Shown here piece by piece: positions 25,000 to 33,099 of a stretch of 64,000 nt of DNA. The position numbers were made by a program, and so were the translations under genes. Positions within the stretch are counted from its first letter, which is position 1. Each line of letters begins with the position of its first letter. The notes below the pieces were generated by a model. That model saw only the letters and a program-made list of their open reading frames with translations, made no database searches and was not told the DNA's origin. The stretch is from contig NZ_CP043504.1 of assembly GCF_008365275.1 (NCBI RefSeq), positions 2,418,001-2,482,000 of the forward strand, given 5' to 3'. The stretch comes from Protaetiibacter larvae (lineage in GTDB: Bacteria > Actinomycetota > Actinomycetes > Actinomycetales > Microbacteriaceae).

Positions 25000-25073
25000 G
25001 CGCAACGCTGCAGCGCTGGGCTCCGCGCATCTGCGATCACGGGTGCGCACCGCCTGGCGCTGCAGCGTTGCGC
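25000..25073. repeat. 74-bp inverted repeat with perfect 17-bp arms, probable bidirectional terminator
   Basis: The arms 25000-25016 and 25057-25073 are perfect inverted copies and fill the gap between two convergent stops (24982 and 25074). An imperfect relative lies at 38507-38573, and the core CGCTGCAGCG also occurs inside genes near 18965 and 45209. No T-run follows. Confidence 0.8.
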
Positions 25074-25880
25074 TCAGGCCCCGAAGGAGTCGCGCCAGGC
25101 GAGCAGGGCCTTCAGCCCGCCGAGGTCGTAGTCGGGGCCGCTCGCCGGCGCCTCGAACAGACGCACGCCGAGCGCGTGCTGCTTCTCGAGCACCGCGGGG
25201 TCGAGCGAGCCCATGCCGCGGATGGAGACTCCCGTCGAGATCTCGATCTCGCTGCGGTCCCGCCCCACCGCCGCGCAGTGCTCGTCGAGGATCCCGAGCT
25301 TGCGCTCCAGGGTCTCCGGGTCGGAGAAGCTGTGCCAGATGTCGGCGTGCTCGGCCACCAGGCGCAGCGTCTTCCGCTCGCCGCCGCCGCCGATGAGGAT
25401 CGGGATGCGGCGCGTGGGCGCGGGGTTGAGCTTCTCCCAGCGGGCGCGGATGCGGGGCAGGTCCACCGCGAGCGCGTCGAGTCGCGAGCCGACCGTGCCG
25501 AAGTCGTAGCCGTACTCCGTGTAGTCGCGCTCGAACCATCCCGATCCGGTGCCGAAGATGAAGCGGCCCGTGCCGCCCTTGGCCGAGATGTGGTCGACGG
25601 TGCGGGCCATGTCGGCCTGCAGGTCGGGGTTGCGGTAGGAGTTGCAGTTGACGAGCGGGCCGAACTCGATGCGCTCCGTCTGCTCGGCGATCGCCGCGAG
25701 CATGGTCCACGCCTCGTAGTGGAGCCCGTCGGGGTCGCCGCTCAGGGGGAAGAAGTGGTCCCAGTTGAACACGACGTCGGTGCCGAGATCCTCGACCCGG
25801 CGCACCACATCCCGGATGGTGCCATAGTCCGCGTGCTGCGGCGCGAGTTGGACGGCGATGCGGATGGTCCGGTCAGTCAC
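25074..25880 (-). CDS. LLM-class F420-dependent oxidoreductase
   Basis: A 268-residue luciferase-like monooxygenase-family protein: 'RIAVQLAPQHADYGTIRDVVRRVEDLGTDVVFNWDHFFP', 'GGTGRFIFGTGSGWFERDYTEYG' and 'RRIPILIGGGGERKTLRLVAEHADIW' are typical of the F420-using branch. The substrate is unknown. It stands alone on the minus strand between an inverted repeat and a family A palindrome. Confidence 0.88.
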   Translation of the reverse strand: MTDRTIRIAVQLAPQHADYGTIRDVVRRVEDLGTDVVFNWDHFFPLSGDPDGLHYEAWTMLAAIAEQTERIEFGPLVNCNSYRNPDLQADMARTVDHISAKGGTGRFIFGTGSGWFERDYTEYGYDFGTVGSRLDALAVDLPRIRARWEKLNPAPTRRIPILIGGGGERKTLRLVAEHADIWHSFSDPETLERKLGILDEHCAAVGRDRSEIEISTGVSIRGMGSLDPAVLEKQHALGVRLFEAPASGPDYDLGGLKALLAWRDSFGA

Positions 25881-25904
25881 CCCGCCACGCTATCCCGACA
25901 GATC

Positions 25905-25980
25905 GTGGCGCGGCTGGAGCCGCGACCCCGTAGCGGGAGGCGTTTCTCCCGCCCGCGGGTCACGGCTCCAGCCGCGCCAT
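25905..25980. repeat. 76-bp palindromic repeat, family A, copy 2
   Basis: Outer arms of 18 bp (25905-25922 with 25963-25980, one mismatch) enclose perfect 7-bp inner arms (25933-25939 with 25946-25952). It is inverted relative to copies 1 and 3. It lies between the LLM gene start and the ffh stop. Confidence 0.93.
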
Positions 25981-25986
25981 GAACGG

Positions 25987-27549
25987 TCAGCGGCCGAGCA
26001 TCTTCTGCAGGGCGGCGAGCTCCTCGGGCGAGGGGGCCTGCTTCGTGGCGGCGCCGCCGCCGAGGCCGAAGCCCGAGCCGCCGCCCGTGGCGGATGCGGG
26101 CTTGACACCCTGGGCGATCGCCGCGTTCTCGGCGGCCCGCTTGGCGGGGTTGCCCGAGCGCGAACCCTTCTTCTTGGCGGGCTGCTGCTTGCGTCCGCCG
26201 TGCCCGCCCGGGATCGGCCCCATGCCGGGAACCTGCGGCACGCCGCCCTTGGCGACCGTCTTCATCATCTTCGCGGCCTGCTCGAAGCGCGCCACGAGCT
26301 GGTTCACATCCGTCACCGTCATGCCGGAGCCCTTGGCGATGCGCAGGCGCCGCGAGCCGTTGAGCAGCTTCGTGTTCTGGCGCTCGGCGGGCGTCATCGA
26401 CTGGATGATCGCCTCGGTGCGGGTGATCTCGCGCTCGTCGAAGTTGTCGAGCTGCTCCCGCATCCCGCGTGCGCCCGGCAGCATCCCGAGCATGCCCTTG
26501 AGCGAGCCCATCTTCTTGAGCTGCTGCATCTGCCCGAGGAAGTCGTCGAGGGTGAAGCTGTCGGTGCGGAACTTCTCCGCGACCTTGAGCGCCTCCTCCT
26601 CGTCGAAGGCCTGCTGGGCCTGCTCGATGAGGGTCAGGATGTCGCCGAGGTCGAGGATGCGGCTCGCCATCCGGTCGGGGTGGAACGGCTCGAAGTCGTC
26701 GAGACCCTCACCGACGGAGGCGAAGATGATGGGGCGCCCGGTGATCGAGGTCACCGAGAGCGCGGCACCGCCGCGCGAGTCGCCGTCGAGCTTGGTGAGC
26801 ACGACACCCGTGAAGTCGACGCCCTCCTGGAAGGCGCGCGCCGTGTTCACGGCATCCTGACCGGTGAGCGCGTCGACGACGAACAGCACCTCGTCGGGGT
26901 CGACCGCCTTGCGGATGTTCGCGGCCTGCTTCATGAGCTCGGCGTCGATGCCGAGGCGGCCCGCGGTGTCGACGATGACCACGTCGTACTGCTTGCGCTC
27001 GGCCTCGGCCACACCGTTCTTCGCAACCTTGACGGGGTCGCCCACGCCGTTGCCGGGCTCGGGCGCGAACACCGGAACCCCGGCCTGCTCGCCCACCACC
27101 TGCAGCTGGGTGACGGCGTTGGGGCGCTGGAGGTCGGATGCCACGAGCAGCGGCGTGTGCCCCTCCTTCTTGAGCCACTTGGCGAGCTTGCCCGCGAGGG
27201 TCGTCTTTCCGGCGCCCTGAAGGCCCGCGAGCATGATGACGGTCGGCGGCTTCTTCGCGAACTCGAGCTTGCGCTGCTGGCCGCCCAGGATCGCCACGAG
27301 CTCCTCGTTGACGATCTGCACGACCTGCTGGGCCGGGTTGAGCGCCTTGTTCACCTCATCCGAGAGGGCGCGCTCGCGCACCTTGCCGGTGAACTCCTTC
27401 ACGACCTCGAGGGCGACGTCGGCGTCGAGCAGGGCGCGACGGATCTCGCGCACCGTGCCGTCGACGTCCGCGGGGGTCAGCTTGCCCTTGGTGCGGAGGT
27501 TCTTGAAGGTCTGGGTGAGCCGGTCGGAGAGGGTGCCGAAGGTTGCCAT
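25987..27549 (-). CDS. ffh: Signal recognition particle GTPase Ffh
   Basis: A 520-residue protein. The N domain precedes the GTPase with GLQGAGKTT at 109-117, DTAGR at 194-198 and TKLDG at 252-256. The methionine-rich M domain (about 300-430) carries the RNA-binding 'GSRRLRIAKGSGMTVTDVNQLV'. A low-complexity Gly/Ala/Lys tail follows. It recognises signal sequences on ribosomes and docks with FtsY, encoded 2.6 kb further left in the operon order. Confidence 0.98.
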   Translation of the reverse strand: MATFGTLSDRLTQTFKNLRTKGKLTPADVDGTVREIRRALLDADVALEVVKEFTGKVRERALSDEVNKALNPAQQVVQIVNEELVAILGGQQRKLEFAKKPPTVIMLAGLQGAGKTTLAGKLAKWLKKEGHTPLLVASDLQRPNAVTQLQVVGEQAGVPVFAPEPGNGVGDPVKVAKNGVAEAERKQYDVVIVDTAGRLGIDAELMKQAANIRKAVDPDEVLFVVDALTGQDAVNTARAFQEGVDFTGVVLTKLDGDSRGGAALSVTSITGRPIIFASVGEGLDDFEPFHPDRMASRILDLGDILTLIEQAQQAFDEEEALKVAEKFRTDSFTLDDFLGQMQQLKKMGSLKGMLGMLPGARGMREQLDNFDEREITRTEAIIQSMTPAERQNTKLLNGSRRLRIAKGSGMTVTDVNQLVARFEQAAKMMKTVAKGGVPQVPGMGPIPGGHGGRKQQPAKKKGSRSGNPAKRAAENAAIAQGVKPASATGGGSGFGLGGGAATKQAPSPEELAALQKMLGR

Positions 27550-27605
27550 GACCGGTACAGCCTAATCGGGCCGATCGCGAAACTCCCGCGCGGTAGCGTG
27601 GCGGC

Positions 27606-28121
27606 ATGAGCCTCGTCCTCGGTTTCGGCGGCGCCGAGCCCCGCATCGACGCGACCGCGTGGGTCGCCCCCACCGCGACGATCATCGGGGATGCCGTGCT
27701 GCATCCCGAGTCCTCGGTGTTCTACGGAGCGGTCGTGCGGGCGGATCGCGACGCGATCGTGCTGGGCGCCGGGTCGAATCTGCAGGACAACGTCGTGGTG
27801 CACGGCGACCCGGGCTCGCCTGCCGTGATCGGCTCGGGCGTCTCGGTGGGTCACGGCGCGGTCGTGCACGGCTGCACGATCGGCGACGACTGCCTCATCG
27901 GGATGAACGCGACCGTGCTGAACGGCGCGATCGTCGGATCCGGTTCGCTCGTGGCGGCCGGGGCGCTCGTGCTGGAGGGCACCGTGATCCCGCCGCGTTC
28001 CCTCGTGGCGGGGGTGCCGGCGAAGGTGCGCCGCGAGCTCTCCGACGACGAGGTGGGCGGCATCCGCCGCAACGCCGAGACCTACCGCACGCTCGCCGCG
28101 CAGCATCGGGGGCTCGCGTGA
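27606..28121 (+). CDS. Gamma-carbonic anhydrase family protein
   Basis: A 171-residue left-handed beta-helix protein made of hexapeptide repeats. Metal-binding histidines appear in 'QDNVVVHGDPG' and 'VGHGAVVHGCTIGDDCLIGM'. Such proteins are YrdA/CaiE-like; carbonic anhydrase activity is not certain in all. The stop overlaps the start of the next gene. Confidence 0.92.
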   Translation: MSLVLGFGGAEPRIDATAWVAPTATIIGDAVLHPESSVFYGAVVRADRDAIVLGAGSNLQDNVVVHGDPGSPAVIGSGVSVGHGAVVHGCTIGDDCLIGMNATVLNGAIVGSGSLVAAGALVLEGTVIPPRSLVAGVPAKVRRELSDDEVGGIRRNAETYRTLAAQHRGLA

Positions 28122-28780
28122 GCGCGACACCCGACGACCTCACGGCGGTGCGCGAGTTCCAGCCGTCGTGGGCGGCGTTCCATCGCCGTTTCCTCGCGCG
28201 GATGCTCATGCTCGGCCCGCTGCTGCTGCTCGTCGTGATCGTGGCGGCCTGGCCCAGCATCGGGCTCGCCCTCGTGCTGCTCGGCGCCGCGGGCGTGCTC
28301 GGCGGTCTCGGCCTCGCGGTGTACTTCGGCCGGGTGCGGGTGACCGTGCAGCCGGGCCGTGTGACGGTGCGCGGGCCGCTGCGCACCCGCAGCTGGCGCA
28401 CCGACGAGCTCGCCGCCGCGGTGCTCGTGCCGCAGCCCGGGGCCGCGCTCATGCGCCCGGGCAGCGCGACCGCCACGCTGTACCTCGTCTCGGTGGACGA
28501 CCGGAGGCTGTTCTGGCTGAGCGGCGGACTCTGGGAGCGCGACGCGCTCGACGAGCTCGCCGCGGCGATCGGGGTGCAGGTCATCACGGTTCCGCCGGGG
28601 CTCCTGGCGGAGGAGATCCGGGACCGCTACCCCGGAACGATCGGCTGGACGGCCGTGCATCCCTGGCTGTTCGCGCTCGTGCTGGCCGCATCCGCCGCCG
28701 CCGTGATGTTCATCGTGCTCGTGCTCACCACGGTCGTGCTCATCGCGACGGGCGAGCTGCAGCTACCGACGCCCGGATAG
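28118..28780 (+). CDS. PH-domain-like membrane protein
   Basis: A 220-residue protein from a GTG overlapping the previous stop. Two spans near the start (about 28-67) lead to a soluble bacterial-PH-like region ('GRVRVTVQPGRVTVRGPLRTRSWRTDELAAAVLV', 'LYLVSVDDRRLFWLSGGLW') and a final span near the C-terminus (about 180-205). Function unknown. Its last 18 bases overlap the convergent LLM gene. Confidence 0.75.
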   Translation: MSATPDDLTAVREFQPSWAAFHRRFLARMLMLGPLLLLVVIVAAWPSIGLALVLLGAAGVLGGLGLAVYFGRVRVTVQPGRVTVRGPLRTRSWRTDELAAAVLVPQPGAALMRPGSATATLYLVSVDDRRLFWLSGGLWERDALDELAAAIGVQVITVPPGLLAEEIRDRYPGTIGWTAVHPWLFALVLAASAAAVMFIVLVLTTVVLIATGELQLPTPG

Positions 28781-29806
28781 CTGCTGCAGCAGCGCGGCCG
28801 AGAGCTCCGGACGGATGGGGTAGCTCGCGCTGAACGACAGGCGGGTGGCCAGGCCGGCGAACCGGTCGCGCAACTGCTGCGCCACCTCTGCCGGTGAGCC
28901 GACCGCGGCGAAGGCGGCGAGCATCTCGTCGTCGACGGCCGCCGCCATCTCGGCCCACTCCCCGCGCCGGGATCCGGCGTAGAGGCGCTCGTGCGCCGCC
29001 TCCCAGCCGTGCAGGGCGAGCACCGGCAGGTAGTCGGGGGTCGAGCCGTAGAAGGCGATCTGCTGGCGGGTGGCGGCGATCGCCCGGTCGAGCTCGGCCT
29101 GCGTCTCCCCCACCGCCACGAAGGCGGGCACCGCGAGTCCCAGCGCGGCGGCGTCACGCCCCGCGGACGCGGCCCCGCGTGCGAGCGCGGGGAGCGTCAC
29201 CTCGCGCAGGTAGCGCTCGGTCGTGAAGGTGTGGGCCAGCACGCCGTCGGCGACCGCGCCCGCGGTCTCGGTCATCCGCTCCCCCACGGCCGCGAGCCAG
29301 ATGGGCGGGGCGCCGTAGGGGTTCGGGCCGGGCGAGAAGAACGGGGTCATGAGGCTGTGGCGGTAGTGCTCGCCCTCGAAGGCGAGCCGCTCCCCGGTCG
29401 CCCAGGCCGCCCAGATCGCCCGCACGGCGCTCACGAACTCGCGCATCCGCGCGGCCGGCGCCGACCACGGCATCGAGAACCGTCGCTCGATGTGCGCCTT
29501 CACCTGCGAGCCGAGCCCCAGCACGAAGCGGCCGCCCGAGACGAGCTGCAGGTCGTTGGCGGTCTCGGCGACCGTCATGGGGTTGCGGGCGAAGGCCACC
29601 GCGATGCCGGTCATGAGGGTGACGCGTTCGGTGCGCATCGCGGCAGCGGTGAGCGAGACGAACGGGTCGTGCTTGGTCTCGGCGGCGAAGATCCCGTCGT
29701 AGCCTGCCGCCTCGAGGTGGGCGGCGCCGTCCGCGAACACCCGTGGATCCGTGCCCGCATCCCCGCCCGCGTCGATGAGGAAGGGGGCCGTCGCGTCGTC
29801 GCTCAC
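28763..29806 (-). CDS. LLM-class F420-dependent oxidoreductase, TIGR03617-like
   Basis: A 347-residue protein from the GTG at 29806 ('MSDDATAPFLIDAGGDAGTDP'); an ATG 16 codons upstream is possible. 'YDGIFAAETKHDPFVSLTAAAMRTERVTLMTGIAVAFARNPMTVAETANDLQ' and 'GRFVLGLGSQVKAHIERRFSMPW' mark the family branch seen in F420-producing actinobacteria. Substrate unknown. The gene was inserted between ffh and ftsY relative to the common order. Confidence 0.87.
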   Translation of the reverse strand: MSDDATAPFLIDAGGDAGTDPRVFADGAAHLEAAGYDGIFAAETKHDPFVSLTAAAMRTERVTLMTGIAVAFARNPMTVAETANDLQLVSGGRFVLGLGSQVKAHIERRFSMPWSAPAARMREFVSAVRAIWAAWATGERLAFEGEHYRHSLMTPFFSPGPNPYGAPPIWLAAVGERMTETAGAVADGVLAHTFTTERYLREVTLPALARGAASAGRDAAALGLAVPAFVAVGETQAELDRAIAATRQQIAFYGSTPDYLPVLALHGWEAAHERLYAGSRRGEWAEMAAAVDDEMLAAFAAVGSPAEVAQQLRDRFAGLATRLSFSASYPIRPELSAALLQQLSGRR

Positions 29807-29943
29807 GCTGCCATCCCACCACACACCGGCCGTGGCGGCGGCGCTCACGCGCATCCCGGCGCCGTCTCCGGCCCCGGATGCGTCCCCGGATGCGTCCCGC
29901 GCGTCCGTCTCCGCCTCTCGAGTCCGTCTCCGCCGCCGCCCCC

Positions 29944-30070
29944 TCCCAAGTCAAGGAGTCGCGCAACCCATCTCAAGGAGGCGCGTCGCCCGACAGGCGA
30001 CTTCTGCCACTTCAGCCACGCCAGCAACATCGGATCCTTGACTTGGGTTGCGCGACTCCTTGACTTGGGA
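29944..30070. repeat. 127-bp palindromic repeat with perfect 27-bp arms
   Basis: The arms 29944-29970 and 30044-30070 are exact inverted copies. Inside, the 12-mer CCTTGACTTGGG is repeated at 30036-30047 as well as in the right arm, suggesting a partial tandem duplication, with a degenerate mate on the left. The element occupies most of the 351-bp non-coding gap between the LLM gene and ftsY; the rest of that gap holds only low-complexity GGATGCGG repeats near 30068-30115. Confidence 0.92.
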
Positions 30071-30157
30071 TGCGGGAGGGGGATGCGGAAGGGGGATGCG
30101 GAGGGGGATGCGGACCGCGGGCCGCGCGCGGAGCGCCGCGCGGCGGCGCACGACGGC

Positions 30158-31027
30158 TCAGCCGACGAGCTGCTGGGCGAAGACGTGCGGGGTGAAGCCC
30201 GTGAGATCGCCGATGCCCTCACCCTGGCCGACGAGCTTCACGGGGATGCCGGTCTTCTCCTGCACGGCGAGCACGAAGCCGCCCTTCGCGGTGCCGTCAA
30301 GCTTCGTCAGCACGAGTCCGGTCACCCCCGCGTGCTGCACGAAGGCGTCGGCTTGGGCGAGCCCGTTCTGTCCCGTCGTCGCGTCGAGCACGAGCAGCAC
30401 CTCGGCGATCGGACCCAGCTTCTCCACCACACGGCGCACCTTGCCGAGCTCGTCCATGAGGCCCGACTTGGTCTGCAGGCGGCCGGCGGTGTCGATGAGC
30501 GCGATCTCGATGCCCTCGCGCTGCGCGAGCTCGACCGTCTGGAAGGCGACGGATGCCGGATCCTGCCCCGCCTGCTGCGGTCGCACGATGCGCGCGCCCG
30601 CGCGCTCCGCCCAGGTGGCGAGCTGCTCCACCGCGGCCGCGCGGAAGGTGTCGGCCGCCCCCACGACGACCGTGCGGCCGTAGGTGGTGAGGAACTTGGC
30701 GAACTTGCCGATCGTGGTCGTCTTGCCGACCCCGTTCACCCCCACCACGAGCACGACGGCGGGCCGGTTGCTGAGGGTGAGCGTCGAGTCGTGCTTCGCG
30801 AGGCGCTCCTCGATGGTCTCGCGCAGCATCCGCTGCAGGTCCTTCGGGTCGGTCGTGCGGTAGCGCTCCACCTTGCCGCGCAGCTCGTCGACCATCGTCT
30901 CGGTGAGGTCGGGACCGAAGTCGGCGCCGAGGAGGGCGTCTTCGAGGTCGTCCCAGGTGTCGGCGTCGATCGTGGCGCGCGCGAACATGCCCCGCAGCGC
31001 CGAGCCGAGTGACCAGGTTGCCGCCAT
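30158..31027 (-). CDS. ftsY: Signal recognition particle receptor FtsY
   Basis: The 289-residue SRP receptor contains only the NG domains; the long acidic N-terminal A region found in E. coli is absent, as is common in some Gram-positives. GTPase motifs: GVNGVGKTT at 96-104, then 'LIDTAGRLQTKSGLMDEL' and 'GLVLTKLDGTAKGGFVL'. It recruits Ffh-ribosome complexes to the membrane. Confidence 0.97.
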   Translation of the reverse strand: MAATWSLGSALRGMFARATIDADTWDDLEDALLGADFGPDLTETMVDELRGKVERYRTTDPKDLQRMLRETIEERLAKHDSTLTLSNRPAVVLVVGVNGVGKTTTIGKFAKFLTTYGRTVVVGAADTFRAAAVEQLATWAERAGARIVRPQQAGQDPASVAFQTVELAQREGIEIALIDTAGRLQTKSGLMDELGKVRRVVEKLGPIAEVLLVLDATTGQNGLAQADAFVQHAGVTGLVLTKLDGTAKGGFVLAVQEKTGIPVKLVGQGEGIGDLTGFTPHVFAQQLVG

Positions 31028-31066
31028 GCGTCCAGGCTAGCGTCCGCCCTGGGGCAGGATGGGCGC

Positions 31067-31636
31067 ATGACCCTCGCGTTCATCCGGCATGGCCAGACCG
31101 ACTGGAACAGGGATGGACGGCTGCAGGGCTCGAGCGACGTGCCGCTCAACGAGACCGGCCGCGAGCAGGCGCGCGCGGCCGAGCGGATGCTCACCGACTG
31201 GCCGTGGGATGCCGTCGTGAGCTCGCCGCTCTCGCGGGCCCGTGAGACGGCCCAGATCATCGCCGACGGCCTCGGCCTGCCGCTCGGCCCCGCCTACCCG
31301 GAGCTCGTGGAGCGCGACTACGGCCCCCTGGAGGGCCTGCCCGACACCGAGATGATGGCCCGCTACCCCGACCGCGCCTACCCGGGCGCGGAACCGCTCG
31401 ACGAGGTGGTGGAGCGCTGCCTCGCCGGCATGGCGCGCATCGACGCCGACTTCCCGGACCAGAACGTCGTGATCGTCTGCCACGGCACGATCATGAAGTA
31501 CACCCTCATCCGCCTCACCGGGCACCGGGTGGAGGCGATCCTCAACGGCACGGTGTCGGCGATCGAGCGCGACGCGGACGGCTGGCGGGTGCTGACCATC
31601 AACGGCGAGCCGATCCGGACGGCGGAGGAGCGGTGA
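31067..31636 (+). CDS. Histidine phosphatase family protein
   Basis: A 189-residue phosphoglycerate-mutase-like phosphatase with the catalytic 'FIRHGQTDWN' motif near the start, 'SSPLSRARETAQII' and a second catalytic His in 'VVIVCHGTIMKYTL'. Substrate unknown. Its stop overlaps the start of the serine hydrolase gene (GTGA). Confidence 0.93.
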   Translation: MTLAFIRHGQTDWNRDGRLQGSSDVPLNETGREQARAAERMLTDWPWDAVVSSPLSRARETAQIIADGLGLPLGPAYPELVERDYGPLEGLPDTEMMARYPDRAYPGAEPLDEVVERCLAGMARIDADFPDQNVVIVCHGTIMKYTLIRLTGHRVEAILNGTVSAIERDADGWRVLTINGEPIRTAEER

Positions 31637-33075
31637 GCCATCCGCTCCCCCGCAGCGCGCCCGAGGCGCAGGGGGTCTCCCGCGACGCGGTCCGCTCCCT
31701 GTTCGCGCGACTCGACGCCGAGCTCGACTCGCTGCACGGTCTCGTGCTCGTGCGACACGGCCACGTGGTCGCCGAGGCGAACTGGGAACCGTACGCGGTG
31801 GATGCCGCGCACGCCCTCTACTCGGTGAGCAAGAGCTTCACCTCGACGGCGATCGGGTTCGCGGTGGCCGAAGGGCTGCTCGGCGTCGACGACCGCCTCG
31901 TCGAGCTGTTCCCGGATGCCGCCCCGGCCGATCCCTCGCCGCGGCTCGCCGAGCTGCGGGTGCGCCACCTCCTGACGATGTCGACGGGGCACGCCGAGGA
32001 CACCTTCGACGCCGTCGCCGCCGGCATCGCGAGCGAGGACTCCTCGGGGGTCGCCGCGTTCCTGGCCCTCCCGCTGGAACACGATCCGGGCGCGCGGTTC
32101 GTCTACAACACGGGCGCGAGCTACGTGCTCTCGGCGCTCGTCCAGCGCCTGAGCGGCGAACGACTGCTCGACTACCTCACCCCACGACTGCTCGAACCGC
32201 TCGGCATCGTCGGCGCCGGCTGGCAGCAGGACCGGCACGGGATCGATTTCGGCGGCTTCGGGCTGTCGATCACGACCCGCGACATCGCCGCGTTCGGCGA
32301 GTTCCTGTTGCGTCGCGGTCGCGCGGGAGGGCGGCAGCTGCTTCCGGCGGAGTGGATCGACACCGCGAGCGCCGCGCACGTTGCCAACGCGAGCGACTGG
32401 CCCGACTGGCGTCAGGGCTACGGGTACCAGTTCTGGCGCAGCCGCCACGGCTTCCGCGGCGACGGCGCGTTCGGCCAGTTCTGCCTCGTGCTGCCCGAGC
32501 ACGACGCGGTCATCGCCATCACCGCGAGCCTCCGCGAGCTGCAGGAGCCCCTCGAGATCCTCTGGGGCGCGCTCGACGGGCTCTTCCCGGCGAGCCCGCC
32601 CGAGCGATCCCCCGAGCCGTCCCGCGCGGACGGCACGCAGGGCGCCCCCGAGCTCGCGCACTTCGAGGTGCCCGCCCCGACCGGCGCCCGCACGAGTCCG
32701 CGGCTCGCCTCCCTCGCCTGGGCGCGCTATCAGCTGGAGCCGTCGAGCGGATTCGACACGCTCGAGATCGAACCGCACCGCGAGGGCACGACCCTCGTGT
32801 TCGAGGCTGAGGACGGGGTGCAGCGCATCCACTTCGGCGCCACCCGCTGGATTCCGGGCACGAGCACGCGCCCTGCGGAGCCGGCGACGCCCATCCGGGC
32901 GCGCGGGGCGTGGGTCTCGGATGCCGTGTTCCGGGGGCGCGTGGTCGCGGCCGACGATCCGCACGGTGTCGACCACGAGCTGCGCCTGGACGGCGACGAC
33001 GTCGTGTGGACGCGGACGCCGCTCGTCTCGTTCGGCCCGATCACCACCCGCACCTCGCGGGGGCGGCGCGCCTGA
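31633..33075 (+). CDS. Serine hydrolase, class C beta-lactamase/esterase family
   Basis: A 480-residue protein starting at a GTG. The catalytic S-x-x-K is in 'ALYSVSKSFTSTAIGFA' and the Tyr motif in 'RFVYNTGASYVLSALVQ', with 'GFRGDGAFGQFCLVLPEHDAVIAIT' in place of the third box. A beta-rich C-terminal domain of about 130 residues follows. No signal peptide is seen, so it acts in the cytoplasm or is exported by an unknown route. Probably an esterase or peptidase rather than a true beta-lactamase. Confidence 0.9.
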   Translation: MSHPLPRSAPEAQGVSRDAVRSLFARLDAELDSLHGLVLVRHGHVVAEANWEPYAVDAAHALYSVSKSFTSTAIGFAVAEGLLGVDDRLVELFPDAAPADPSPRLAELRVRHLLTMSTGHAEDTFDAVAAGIASEDSSGVAAFLALPLEHDPGARFVYNTGASYVLSALVQRLSGERLLDYLTPRLLEPLGIVGAGWQQDRHGIDFGGFGLSITTRDIAAFGEFLLRRGRAGGRQLLPAEWIDTASAAHVANASDWPDWRQGYGYQFWRSRHGFRGDGAFGQFCLVLPEHDAVIAITASLRELQEPLEILWGALDGLFPASPPERSPEPSRADGTQGAPELAHFEVPAPTGARTSPRLASLAWARYQLEPSSGFDTLEIEPHREGTTLVFEAEDGVQRIHFGATRWIPGTSTRPAEPATPIRARGAWVSDAVFRGRVVAADDPHGVDHELRLDGDDVVWTRTPLVSFGPITTRTSRGRRA

Positions 33076-33099
33076 ATCGCCGACGGGGCGCGACCCCGT

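Noticed and set aside
31633-33075. A beta-lactamase resistance gene.
   Set aside because: The S-x-x-K motif is shared by many esterases and peptidases; there is no signal peptide and the third active-site box is atypical.
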